Assembly (NCBI GenBank): GCA_023212695.1
Contig: JALCCG010000080.1
Location: forward strand, 1-64,000
Reading direction: 5' to 3'
Length of the DNA: 64,000 nucleotides
Origin: Sporisorium sorghi
Lineage: Eukaryota > Basidiomycota > Ustilaginomycetes > Ustilaginales > Ustilaginaceae
The position numbers were made by a program, and so were the translations under genes. The first letter of the stretch is position 1, and each line of letters begins with the position of its first letter. The notes beneath the pieces are model-generated. The model ran no database searches. It was not told where the DNA came from and saw nothing but the letters and a program-made list of their open reading frames with translations. Shown here piece by piece: positions 38,581 to 49,000 of this stretch.

Positions 38581-41500
38581 ATGGCCGACTTGAAGGAGAG
38601 GACCATCAACTCTAGCTTCCAAGGCTTGGTCTCCACCTGCGTCATCTTTGCCGTCGTCGGTAGCATCTCGGCCATCACCTACGAAACTCTTCGCCAACTA
38701 CGACGCCTTCCACGCACACGCTTCACCAAGTTCTGGCGCAAAGATGCTCGCCACAGACATCCTCCAGGCGGCGTCCAGGACAATCCCGCACATGCTCGGG
38801 ATAAGGATACCTGCGAGGATTGGGAGATGGGCCACTTCTACCTCTCACGCGTCTTTCACGCCTCCACTCCTTCTCCCATGCTGCCACGATGGCCCTTTGC
38901 TTGGGTCAAACGCGCCATCTCCTTCACCGACGAATGGTATGCCGATCACACGGGCATGGACACCGTCGTCTACGTCCGCTTCCTTCGCGCCTGTCTCTGG
39001 TGGGTGCTGCTTCAGAGCTTGACAACAGCACCCATCTTGCTCTCCATCCACATCACCTTCAGTCGAGGTGTCAGCACCACCGACATGGCGCGCGCCTCGC
39101 TCTCCTACCTCGTCAGCACGCCCGAACCGGGATGCACAGAGCAACGCGTAGATAAGTGTCCTACCGTTCCCAACGAAAAGGGTCGTTCGCTTCTCTGGAT
39201 CCACCTCGTGCTCCTTTGGTATCTCAGCATCACCTGGATCCTGGCGCTCTGGTGGATCGGTACTGGCTCGCTCAAGGTGCGCAAAGCTCAGATTCAAAAG
39301 ACGAGGGAAAAGGTCATCAAAGCAAAGGCGGAAGCTCGCACCGCTACTGCCACGACGAACAACACCACACCCTTGCATCGAGATCCGCACCACAGCCTGA
39401 CCACAGCGCAAGGCATCTCCTCGGACAACAGCGACGGATGGCGTCAGAGGACCCTGATGGTCATGAACCTGCCTGGCACCATGCGCGACGAAGCCAGCAT
39501 TCGCCGCTACTTTGAGGAATTCCTGCGTCCCGATGATGACGACGGCTCTTCCAATGATGGTCACAGCAACGACGCAGCTTTCCCTCCCTCCCGCCTCGAT
39601 CGCCACACCGGAGACACGGACGCGCAGCATACCTCGAGCTCCGACTCAGATCATCCATCCCCTACGGGAGAACGCAAAGCCACACCGCCCGCTCGATTCT
39701 CTGCCCACAGCGATGGGCCCACCGGTCCTCAGCCCGACCTGCATCCCGACCGCTACCTCAAGAGCCCCGTCCAAACGGTTGTGCTCGTGCGCAAGATGAA
39801 CGAGCTGGCTTCCATGCTCTCTCGTCGCCAAGAGGTGCTCACTCAACTCGAAGCCGCGCACGTCAAGCTGGCTCAAGAAGTGCTTGTCACTGTGGGACGC
39901 CGCACCCTCAAGATGCGCAAGCAGGAGCGCAGGAAAGCCCCAGACGGATCGTCGTACCACCGCAACGAGGACGAACCACGTTCGACCTCCTTCTTCAAAC
40001 GGTGTACGGCTTCCCTCGGTCGCCCTTTCCGCTCAGGTAAGAAATCCAAGCACGCTCAAGCGGGGAGCGGCTTCCATTCAGGCTCAGCGACGCCATCAGA
40101 AGCACTCGACCCCGACATTGAAAAGCTCGCCTCGGCACAACACACCGCTGGCAAGGCATTGGAAGAAGAACTTGCGCGCCGACTCGCTCGCTTCTCGCCC
40201 ACCAACCGCGGTGTGCACGCCAAGCAGACGCAAGCCATTGACAGCAACGACGATGGCAGCGGCGAGCACGAAATGGGCGAGACCGTCTGGGAGGCGCTCA
40301 ACGACCTCCCGCGCGAGTTGCTCGACCCCTTCCAGCCGGCGACCAGGCTCTCTGCACTCTTCCGCGGCCAGACGGTCCCCACCATCGACTACCTCCTCAC
40401 CAAGCTCAATCTGCTGACGGCGCTCGTCACAGAGATGCGTTCCAGGCCTCCTACCAGCTACGAGCCCACCTCGACCGCCTTTGTCACCTTCCGCGATCCG
40501 CGTCAGGCGCGCATGGTCTGGCGCGAGCTCAAGGACCAGATCGTCGTCAAGGTGCGTCTCGCACCCGAGGTCAAGGATCTCGACTGGGACCGTCTCATGA
40601 AGACGTCCTTCACCGTCGACGTCGTTCGGGGCGTCGGCGTCAGCGTCGTCACCTGGGGGTTCACCATCTTTTGGGTCATCATCATCAACACCATCGTCCT
40701 CGGTATCTTCAGCGTCGACAAGCTCAAACAGATCCCCGGCCTCGGCAACTTTTTCAACGACAACCCCAAGGTGACGGGCTTCGTCACCATCACCCTGCCG
40801 CCTCTGCTCGTCTCGCTTGCGTCCATGTCGGTGCCCGAGCTCATCTTCCAGGTCAGCAAGCGTGCTCAGGGCTTTGTCACCTTCAGTGCGCTGTATGACA
40901 TGTGTCTCATCCGCTACTGGAAGTTCGTCATCTGCAACGTCGTCATCTTTTTCAGTGTCGGCTCGGCCGTCATTGTCACGGTGCTCACCAAGGTCGGCAA
41001 CACGGGTTCCATCCTGACCACGGTCGCCAGTGCTTTCCCCTCGGCCGCGCCCTTCTTCGTCTCGTATTTGATCCTTCAGCTGGCGCTGCAGTCGGGTTTC
41101 GAGCACATGGGCTTCATGATCGCGCTGCTGCAGCATTGGGGCGCAAGGAAAGCAGCGACGCCTCGAGTGCGAGCCATCAAGACGCTCCCGCGCAACTTCA
41201 ACAGATACTACTGGCTGCCCCTGCACATCAACATCATGGCCATCGTCTTCATCTTTGCGCTGCTCAATCCGCTCGTTATTCCGTTCGCGCTGGTCTACCT
41301 CTCTCTCGCCTTGGTCATCTTCAAGAAGAACTTTGCCTACCACTACTATCGACGATTCAACGAGATGGAGGGCGTCGTCTACTTTATCAGGCTTTTGCGC
41401 TATAGTCTCGATGCGATTGTCGTGATGCAAGCAGTCCTGCTCATCTTTTTCTCGGTGCTTCGCAAGAAGCCGGTGTACATTGGCATGTCGGCGCTGCTCA

Positions 41501-44325
41501 TCCCGCTGACGGTCATCACCAAGCTCATCGCCACGCGCTTGTGGAAGTCGCAGTGCCGAGCCTTGGACGACGAGGAGGCGGAAGCGCTGTGCGGCATCGA
41601 CTCTCGTCCGCTCTGGCAAAAGATGCAGAGGAGCGATCTGGGACCCAGCACGGCCGACGAAGGAATCGACAGCCACACTCCGCTGGACGCGCTTGCTTCT
41701 GGACGATATCCCTCTGTTGTTCCTCCTCCGCCGACCAACTCGGCCTTCCAGCGCGTGTGGCAGCGCCTCCACGACTCGTTCAACGCCAACGGTCTCGATG
41801 GACAGAGCTACCTCGCCACCGCTTATGCGAAAGGAAAAGCACCCACGTCTGCGGTTGGACTTGGCGCCGCAGGCATTGCAAGGACGCCTCGCTATCTTGT
41901 CAAGGAGACCGCCAAGCACGCTTTCCACTACCGCCATGCCGCCAAAAACTCGCTGGGCATGAACAATCTGGCAGAGTCGCCCCGTCCGAGTCGCGACCGT
42001 GCTTCCGCCGATGGCAAACGTCCCATCTCCGGCCTGCCACCAACGAGTCAGTTGCATGTTCATTCCTTCCGAAACTCGCACGATTCTCCTGTTGCCCAGG
42101 ATGGCCAGCAGCAGCAGCACATGGATGGCGAGATGTCCAACGAGCCCTCCATCGCTGCTCTTCAGCGCCGCACCGCCATTCGCAAGCAGCACGTGGTTTA
42201 CCGCCGTCGTGGCAGTTCGAGAAGCGAGGACCGTCCCTTCCTGTCGGCATTCGACGCCGTCTCTGCGCACGCTCCGCTGCCGAGCGAGGACGACTACGAT
42301 CTCAGCTTCGAGGACGGCGATGCACCGTATCTGGAGCACGACGAGGAGGGTCACCTGCTGCGTCAGTCGAGCCGTCATTCCCGATCACGACGGGGCAGCC
42401 GCCACTATGGCACGCTGCGCAAGAAGCCGAGCCAGCTGGCCACCGTCGCTGACGAGGAGTTGCCACAGAGTCCGGGTGGCTACGAGATGCGCGAGACGGC
42501 CGAGGGCACGTCGAGCACGGATCCTCTCTACCAGCAGGCATCGGAGCTGAGCAAGCACGCCACGGCCAACACCGACAAAGGCTGGGTCAAGTCGAGTCAG
42601 CAATCGTACTATGATGACGATGACGAGTCGCTCAAGGGTCGCGAGCTCGTGCGTCCGCATCCGCCCGTGCGCTGGGATGACGCGCCCAACAACACTGCAC
42701 GCTACAACAATCCCTTCTACAACCAAGAGATGGACGACTTTTTGTGGCTGCCACGCAACCCGTTGGCGCCTCTTGATCTGTTTGATACGATCGAGTGGTA
42801 TGGGCCGGCGCTGGTCAGTTCTCAGGGTGGCGGTGGTATTGTGGGCGAATGGGATGAGGAGCAGTACGACGACGAGTATGACGAAGAGGACGAGAAGCAC
42901 GCGCTGCACGGCGACGACATTCCGCTTGGCGGCGAGGCATCCACGTTCAGCCGGCCCAGAGATGTGATGCTCGACGGCAACGAGGAGATCGTGCTTCCGG
43001 ACCGCTTGGCCCGCCATCTCGAGGAGACGGAGACGGTCGAGGAAGCGGTGGATCCAGCGGCAAGCATCCCGAAGAACATGATGGAGGACTACAAGCGCGC
43101 GTTGCGTCGCAGCGAACAGGCGGATGCGGACGCTCGTGCGAGTGGCTCGCAACTGTCGCCGTCGAGCCTGTTGCGACGACGCGGCAGCAACCTTTCGTCG
43201 CCTTCGCGCCAGGGCTTTGTGGGAGGACCGTCGCTGCTGCAGGTGCCTTCGTATGGGTCGTGGCGTAGTGGCGAGGGCAGCCAGGCGCCGGCGAGCCCCA
43301 CGTCGATGCGAGGCTCTCGTCGACCGGGCACGGGCGATTCGGAGCCTTTGGCGAGTGTGGCCGAGGGTGGAGTCATGGTTCCTCGTCGTAGCTCGAGTCG
43401 TCGGAAGCGCAGCAAGGATCGAGACGGCGCCGATGCCGACGAGCAAGAGGCTGGCATTGCGCCTACAGCTGCTGCTGCTGGAGACGAGACATTGGAGACG
43501 TCGCCTACCAAGAGACGCGATGGCGCATCGACGCTGGTGGAACGCAATGTGTCACGCAGGACGTACCGACGCGATGCATCTGGAGCGCTGAGCCGTGCGA
43601 GCGGGTTTTCGGGCGGTACGACGCAAAAGACGGTGACGCTGCAGGCGGCCTTGCGTGCGGAAGCGCTGGAAGAAGAGAGGCGGCTTACGCTGAAAGAGAG
43701 GCTGGCGACGGCGTCGAAGAAGCGCAAGAAGCGCAATGCGTCGGGCAATGCGTCTGCTCATCATCTGGATGGGTTGGAGGAGGCGACGAACGCGGAGGAA
43801 GAGGATGGCGAGGAGGAAGGTGGGGCGGCGCGCCGACGGGGCAACCTGAGCAGCATCATGAGTCGATACGAGGCTCAGCATCGGCGACGGGAAGCGCAGG
43901 CGAGCGAGTTTGGGCAGTTGACGCCGCGCAAAGGCGTGGGTCGAGACGTTTTGCAGGGTTCGCAGTTGGACGTGTTTTCGTCGCCGACGAGTCAGCTGGA
44001 CAGGAGCGGCAGCAGGAGGAGGTTCCGATCTGCTGCGCTGGGGGTGCTGAGCCTGTCTCGATCGCAAAGGGCAACGGGAGGAGGGAATACGGTGCCGATG
44101 CAGGAGCTCGGTGCTCGTCGACCCAACACGGCTGCAAGTGGTGGTGCGGGGCCGTCGTCGAATGGAGCAAATCTCAGCCAGGTCATGGAGAAGAAGGAGG
44201 AGATGCAGACGGTGGATGCGGAGAAGGAGACGGTGCTGCCTGCGGAAGCGAGACGCACGTCTGCGCTGGTGGAGAATGTTGAGGTGCCAACGTCGGTGCC
44301 GACGTCGACGTCTCAGCAGCAGTGA
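38581..44325 (+). CDS. CSC1/OSCA/TMEM63-family mechanosensitive cation channel with giant C-terminal tail
   Basis: 1914 residues, intron-free. The family (RSN1/PHM7/CSC1, formerly DUF221) forms stretch- or osmolarity-gated cation channels in plasma or organelle membranes. The order is typical: an N-terminal membrane segment (FQGLVSTCVIFAVVGSISA, 14-32) and two more to about residue 225, a cytosolic domain with WRQRTLMVMNLPGTMRDE near 285 and TAFVTFRDPRQARMVW near 632, then a multi-helix pore region (about 680-990, e.g. VVTWGFTIFWVIIINTIVLGIF). Extra low-complexity sequence enlarges the cytosolic loop. The ~920-residue tail after 990 is Ser/Arg/acidic-rich and contains coiled-coil-like stretches (ALRAEALEEERRLTLKERL). 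Typical fungal members are 800-1100 residues, so the tail is unusual. Confidence 0.9.
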   Translation: MADLKERTINSSFQGLVSTCVIFAVVGSISAITYETLRQLRRLPRTRFTKFWRKDARHRHPPGGVQDNPAHARDKDTCEDWEMGHFYLSRVFHASTPSPMLPRWPFAWVKRAISFTDEWYADHTGMDTVVYVRFLRACLWWVLLQSLTTAPILLSIHITFSRGVSTTDMARASLSYLVSTPEPGCTEQRVDKCPTVPNEKGRSLLWIHLVLLWYLSITWILALWWIGTGSLKVRKAQIQKTREKVIKAKAEARTATATTNNTTPLHRDPHHSLTTAQGISSDNSDGWRQRTLMVMNLPGTMRDEASIRRYFEEFLRPDDDDGSSNDGHSNDAAFPPSRLDRHTGDTDAQHTSSSDSDHPSPTGERKATPPARFSAHSDGPTGPQPDLHPDRYLKSPVQTVVLVRKMNELASMLSRRQEVLTQLEAAHVKLAQEVLVTVGRRTLKMRKQERRKAPDGSSYHRNEDEPRSTSFFKRCTASLGRPFRSGKKSKHAQAGSGFHSGSATPSEALDPDIEKLASAQHTAGKALEEELARRLARFSPTNRGVHAKQTQAIDSNDDGSGEHEMGETVWEALNDLPRELLDPFQPATRLSALFRGQTVPTIDYLLTKLNLLTALVTEMRSRPPTSYEPTSTAFVTFRDPRQARMVWRELKDQIVVKVRLAPEVKDLDWDRLMKTSFTVDVVRGVGVSVVTWGFTIFWVIIINTIVLGIFSVDKLKQIPGLGNFFNDNPKVTGFVTITLPPLLVSLASMSVPELIFQVSKRAQGFVTFSALYDMCLIRYWKFVICNVVIFFSVGSAVIVTVLTKVGNTGSILTTVASAFPSAAPFFVSYLILQLALQSGFEHMGFMIALLQHWGARKAATPRVRAIKTLPRNFNRYYWLPLHINIMAIVFIFALLNPLVIPFALVYLSLALVIFKKNFAYHYYRRFNEMEGVVYFIRLLRYSLDAIVVMQAVLLIFFSVLRKKPVYIGMSALLIPLTVITKLIATRLWKSQCRALDDEEAEALCGIDSRPLWQKMQRSDLGPSTADEGIDSHTPLDALASGRYPSVVPPPPTNSAFQRVWQRLHDSFNANGLDGQSYLATAYAKGKAPTSAVGLGAAGIARTPRYLVKETAKHAFHYRHAAKNSLGMNNLAESPRPSRDRASADGKRPISGLPPTSQLHVHSFRNSHDSPVAQDGQQQQHMDGEMSNEPSIAALQRRTAIRKQHVVYRRRGSSRSEDRPFLSAFDAVSAHAPLPSEDDYDLSFEDGDAPYLEHDEEGHLLRQSSRHSRSRRGSRHYGTLRKKPSQLATVADEELPQSPGGYEMRETAEGTSSTDPLYQQASELSKHATANTDKGWVKSSQQSYYDDDDESLKGRELVRPHPPVRWDDAPNNTARYNNPFYNQEMDDFLWLPRNPLAPLDLFDTIEWYGPALVSSQGGGGIVGEWDEEQYDDEYDEEDEKHALHGDDIPLGGEASTFSRPRDVMLDGNEEIVLPDRLARHLEETETVEEAVDPAASIPKNMMEDYKRALRRSEQADADARASGSQLSPSSLLRRRGSNLSSPSRQGFVGGPSLLQVPSYGSWRSGEGSQAPASPTSMRGSRRPGTGDSEPLASVAEGGVMVPRRSSSRRKRSKDRDGADADEQEAGIAPTAAAAGDETLETSPTKRRDGASTLVERNVSRRTYRRDASGALSRASGFSGGTTQKTVTLQAALRAEALEEERRLTLKERLATASKKRKKRNASGNASAHHLDGLEEATNAEEEDGEEEGGAARRRGNLSSIMSRYEAQHRRREAQASEFGQLTPRKGVGRDVLQGSQLDVFSSPTSQLDRSGSRRRFRSAALGVLSLSRSQRATGGGNTVPMQELGARRPNTAASGGAGPSSNGANLSQVMEKKEEMQTVDAEKETVLPAEARRTSALVENVEVPTSVPTSTSQQQ

Positions 44326-44593
44326 AGAGGCCTCACTTCATGAAGAAGAACGCTTACACGAAGGGCAGATAGATCTGCTGAGCTACGCACATTGATACCC
44401 AATATTCACGATTGATGTTCCTCAGACGATGTACAAGAGAGAAAGCGTGCGTGTGAAGAGAGATGACGGTGAGAGAGAAGCTGTTTGGTGAGTCGTGCGT
44501 TGATAGAGAGCAGCAGAGAACGCGGGATCCGGGAGATGAAACTCGAGGACTTGCATCGGGGATCGGACCAATTTTGCGTGGAACACGGTGAAA

Positions 44594-44601
44594 TCCGCGG
44601 A
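44594..44601. promoter_or_regulatory. PDRE-like palindrome TCCGCGGA, copy 1
   Basis: A perfect 8-bp palindrome identical to the yeast pleiotropic drug response element bound by Zn2Cys6 regulators. It lies 1.46 kb upstream of the PDR-type ABC gene. Function is inferred. Confidence 0.45.
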
Positions 44602-44656
44602 GCTAGACTGTGGCGCGCGCGCAACGCGAATCGTTGCTTTTGAACTCTCGGCTGCT

Positions 44657-44738
44657 GTGCAGAGTGCAGAGTGCAGAGTGCAGAGTGCAGCTCGACTCAC
44701 GCGGTCACAGTCATCCAGTCATCCAGTCATCCAGTCAC
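44657..44738. repeat. Two short tandem repeats
   Basis: GTGCAGA repeated nearly five times (44657-44690), then AGTCATCC three times (44709-44738). They lie between the two TCCGCGGA sites. Confidence 0.85.
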
Positions 44739-44961
44739 AATCTCACACTCACGATAGCTCGCAGCTTGCACACTGTCTTGTCGAATGCGATGGTTTGCCT
44801 CGAGCTTGATGGTCGGCAGTCGGTTTGGAAGGTGAGCGGGTACGAGTCATCGGTTGCACCATCAAGTCTAGCTCTAAGTCGATGATGATGCGTCGTCATT
44901 CCTCCCTTGCCCACGGTAACTGCTGCGGTAAGCGACGGTAACGAGAAAAGAGGCAAGGATT

Positions 44962-44969
44962 TCCGCGGA
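44962..44969. promoter_or_regulatory. PDRE-like palindrome TCCGCGGA, copy 2
   Basis: A second perfect copy, 368 bp from the first and 1.1 kb upstream of the ABC transporter start. Confidence 0.45.
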
Positions 44970-45025
44970 GCAGCAGCACACCATGTCAGTGAGTAATGGC
45001 CGAATGCGAGCGTGCGATTTTGCCG

Positions 45026-45054
<29 letters not shown>
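45026..45054. repeat. Poly(T) tract, 29 bp
   Basis: An uninterrupted run of T upstream of the ABC transporter gene. Confidence 0.95.
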
Positions 45055-45059
<5 letters not shown>

Positions 45060-45379
45060 GCAGCTTGTTGCATTTTTGCAGTTGGCAGTGCATTTGCCGC
45101 ATTCTTTCTCGCCAAGCCAACAGCCCCAAACCCCGTCTTTTGGCACTTTGGCCGCCCCACAGAAGCGCATTCGGGTTTGAAATTGAATATATTCCTTCGG
45201 AACAAAGAAAAGAGGCACACACGCGCTGCTGCTGCTGCTGCTAATTTTCGGCAAGGCAAGGCACACACACACACGCGCACCAAACAAAAATTTCTGGGAA
45301 AATCTCGTTTTACCGCTGTCAATTCTGTGTGGCTGCTCTGGCTTGGCTTTGTGATTTCAAATCCCATGTCCGAGGAGTT

Positions 45380-45380
<1 letters not shown>

Positions 45381-45422
<42 letters not shown>
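45381..45422. repeat. Poly(T) tract, 42 bp
   Basis: An uninterrupted run of T upstream of the ABC transporter gene. Confidence 0.95.
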
Positions 45423-45858
45423 CTTTCTCCGATTGGCTCGTCGTAGCTACAGTATGGGCGCTGCTTTTGCCAACCCCCGTGGACACCGGAGGACGGCTGC
45501 CGAAATCCACGGCGGTCAACTCGCAAATAACACAATAATAGGCTTGACTCGATTGGAACAACCTTTGCTTCAGGGGCGTCGGTTGGACGAGGATCGCGTT
45601 TGACGGGTCTTTTGTACCACTCCAAGTGCCCCGTCGCAAAAAGCTAAGTTCCGTCGGCACTGTTTTCTACGTAACTTTACAAATACTCCGAGCCGCCCAA
45701 AACCCTTGCCTGCCCGTAGAATGGCCTGTTTTGGTGTCATGTTTCCAACGGTTCCGTTGATTGCCACGGAGCTGCGACTCGAGTCAAACACGTTCCGGCG
45801 CCAAGCACTGCTCAAGAAGCGAGCGTGCGCGTTCCTTTCCATAGCCGCAGTCAACGAG

Positions 45859-45865
45859 TATATAG
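45859..45865 (+). promoter_or_regulatory. TATA-like element upstream of the ABC transporter
   Basis: TATATAG about 207 bp before the start codon, followed by a CT-rich stretch typical of fungal leaders. Confidence 0.35.
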
Positions 45866-46065
45866 CTGCGCCCCCTTCTTACCCGTCAACTCGCTCCCGA
45901 GTGCGAGTATCTAAATTGCAAACGCTTCTTCTTTCCTTCCTTCCACCTTGCTCTAGAAGCAGTAAGCGAATCCTCTTTTCCCCTTCCCTCTTAAGCCGGC
46001 TACTGCGCCTGGCACCCCTCCCATCAAAACAACCCAAAAAGAGAGGTCCTCACTTACACAACACA

Positions 46066-49000
46066 ATGTCGGCAGTAGGCCCCACCGGACTGGGCAACGC
46101 CGAGGGTGCCGACAGCTACATCGCTGCGCAGCACCCCCCGCGTGCTGACGACCACACGCGCACGCACACCGCCGTCAACTCGGAGACGCCTTCGCTCCAA
46201 GGCTCGACCGACTCGCGCGACCACCATGTCGACGTCGCCGACGCCGAGCGCCAGTTCAACGAGCTCGAGCGCCAGCTTTCCTCGAAACAGGACAAGGAGT
46301 CGGATGTCGAGAAGCAGCAGCCGTTCGACCTGCGCGACTGGCTTTCGGGCGCGCAGGAGCAGGCGGATCACATGGGCAATAGGCGCAAGAAGCTCGGCGT
46401 GTCCTGGAAGGATCTGCGCGTGATCGGCACCGCATCGCGCGATTTCAACGTGCCCACCATCCCGTCCATGGCGCTGTTCGAGGTGATCGGGCCTATTTTT
46501 TCCATCCTCAAGCTGTTTGGTGTCGACCCGGCCAAGAGCAAGACGCGCGATCTGCTCCAGGGCTTCAACGGATGCGCGAAACCAGGCGAGATGGTGCTCG
46601 TCATCGGCCGTCCCAACTCCGGTTGCTCCACCTTCCTCAAGACCATCGCCAACAAGCGTAATGGATTCATCGACACGCAAGGCGACGTGCACTACGGCGG
46701 CATCGACGCCCACCACATGGCCAAGCGCTACCTCGGCCAAGTCGTCTATTCCGAAGAAGACGACCAGCACCACGCTACGCTCACCGTGGCGCGCACCATC
46801 GATTTCGCGCTGCGGCTCAAGGCACACGCCAAGATGCTGCCGGACCATACCAAGAAGACGTACCGCAAGATGATCCGCGATACTTTCTTGAAGATGATGA
46901 ACATCGCGCATACCAAGCACACGCTCGTGGGCAGTGCCACTGTGCGTGGTGTCTCCGGTGGCGAGCGCAAGCGTGTTTCTATCTTGGAAGCGCTTGCGTC
47001 GGGCGCGAGTGTGTTCTCGTGGGACAACTCGACTCGTGGTCTGGACGCGAGTACTGCGCTCGACTACGTCAAGAGCATGCGCGTCCTCACGGATCTGCTC
47101 GAGGCGACCATGTTCGTCTCGCTCTACCAGGCGTCCGAGGGCATCTGGGAGGAGTTCGACAAGGTGCTTGTCATTGACGAGGGTCGATGTGTCTACTTTG
47201 GCCCCCGCGCCGAGGCGAGGCAGTACTTTATCGGGCTTGGTTTCGCCGATCGTCCGCGTCAGACCTCAGCCGACTACATCACGGGATGTACCGACCAGTA
47301 CGAGCGCATCTTCCAAGACGGGCGCGACGAGTCCAACGTGCCCAGCACCCCCGAAGCGCTCGAGGCAGCCTACCGCAACAGCCGCTTCTACACACAAGCC
47401 ATCGAGGAGCGCGATGCGTTCGATGCCGTCGCCACCGCCGACGCGCAAGCCACGCAAGACTTTAAAGCTGCCGTGGTGGAGGCCAAGCACCGCGGTGTGC
47501 GCGCCAAGTCGCAGTACACCGTCTCGTACGCTGCGCAGGTGCAGGCGCTGTGGCTGCGCCAGATGCAGATGATCCTCGGCGACAAGTTTGACATCTTCAT
47601 GTCGTACGTCACCGCCATCACCGTGGCGCTGTTGACGGGAGGCATCTTCTTCAACCTGCCCACCACGTCGGCGGGTGTGTTCACGCGTGGTGGTTGTCTG
47701 TTCATCCTGCTGCTGTTCAACTCGCTCACTGCGTTTGCCGAGCTGCCGACGCAGATGCTCGGCCGACCCATCCTGGCGCGCCAGGCGAGTTTCGCGTTCT
47801 ACCGCCCCTCGGCGCTGACGCTGGCGACGCTGTTGGCCGATCTGCCCTTCGGCGTTCCCCGTGCGACGCTGTTCGTCATCATCCTCTACTTCATGGCCGG
47901 CCTCGAGCGCAGCGCGGGAGCCTTCTTCATCGCGTGGTTCATCGTGCTCGTGGCGTACTACGCCTTCCGTGCGCTGTTCAGCTTCTTCGGTGCGATCACG
48001 ACCAACTTCTACTCGGCGGCCAGGCTGGCGGCGATCGTCATGTCGATGCTCGTTCTCTGGGCTGGGTATGTGATCCCGCAGGCGAACATGAGACGGTGGC
48101 TGTTCTGGATTTCGTACATCAACCCGGTGTTCTATGCGTTCGAGGCGCTGATGATCAACGAGTTCAAGCGGATCACGTTTACGTGCGAGGGGGCGCAGAT
48201 CATTCCTTCGGGTCCTGGGTATCCGACGCAGTTGACGGCGAACCAGATCTGCACGTTGGCCGGTGCCACGCCCGGGTCGAACCAGATCCCGGGTATCGAC
48301 TATCTGACGGCGAGCTTCGGGTACCAGGCCAACCACCTGTGGCGCAACATTGGCATCTTGATTGCGTTCCTCGTCGGGTTTGTCGCCATCACTGCGCTTG
48401 TCGTCGAAAAGATGGACCAGGGTGCGTTTGCCTCGGCCATGGTGGTCAAGAAGCCTCCTACAAAAGAGGAGAAGCAGCTCAACCAGAAGCTGCAAGATCG
48501 TCGTTCCGGTGCCACCGAGAAGACCGAGGCCAAGCTCGAAGTCTACGGCCAGTCGTTCACCTGGTCCAACCTGGAGTACACTGTGCCCGTGCAGGGTGGC
48601 CACCGCAAGCTGCTCGACAAAGTGTACGGGTACGTCAAGCCGGGTCAGATGACGGCGCTGATGGGCTCGAGCGGTGCGGGCAAGACGACGCTGCTCGATG
48701 TGCTGGCGGACCGCAAGACGATCGGCGTCATCAGCGGCGACCGTCTGATCGAAGGTAAACCGATCGACGTGTCGTTCCAGCGCCAGTGTGGCTACGCCGA
48801 GCAGCAGGACATCCACGAGCCCATGTGCAGTGTGCGCGAGGCACTGCGCTTCTCGGCCTACCTGCGCCAGAGCCACGACATCCCGCAGGCCGACAAGGAT
48901 CAGTACGTCGAGGACATCATCGAGCTGCTCGAGCTGCAGGACATTGCGGATGCGATCATCGGCTACCCCGGGTTCGGGCTGGGTGTGGGCGACCGCAAGA

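Larger units (their letters stand above)
44326..46065. other. Upstream region of the PDR exporter
   Basis: 1.7 kb between two plus-strand genes with no credible gene. It holds two TCCGCGGA palindromes, short tandem repeats (44657-44690 and 44709-44738), poly(T) tracts at 45026-45054 and 45381-45422, a TATA-like motif at 45859, and a CT-rich leader from about 45.92 kb. Confidence 0.6.

Noticed and set aside
40096..42378. A 760-codon open frame on the minus strand.
   Set aside because: It lies entirely antisense to the CSC1-like channel, has no recognisable domain and shows the Arg/Gln/His-rich composition of a shadow frame.
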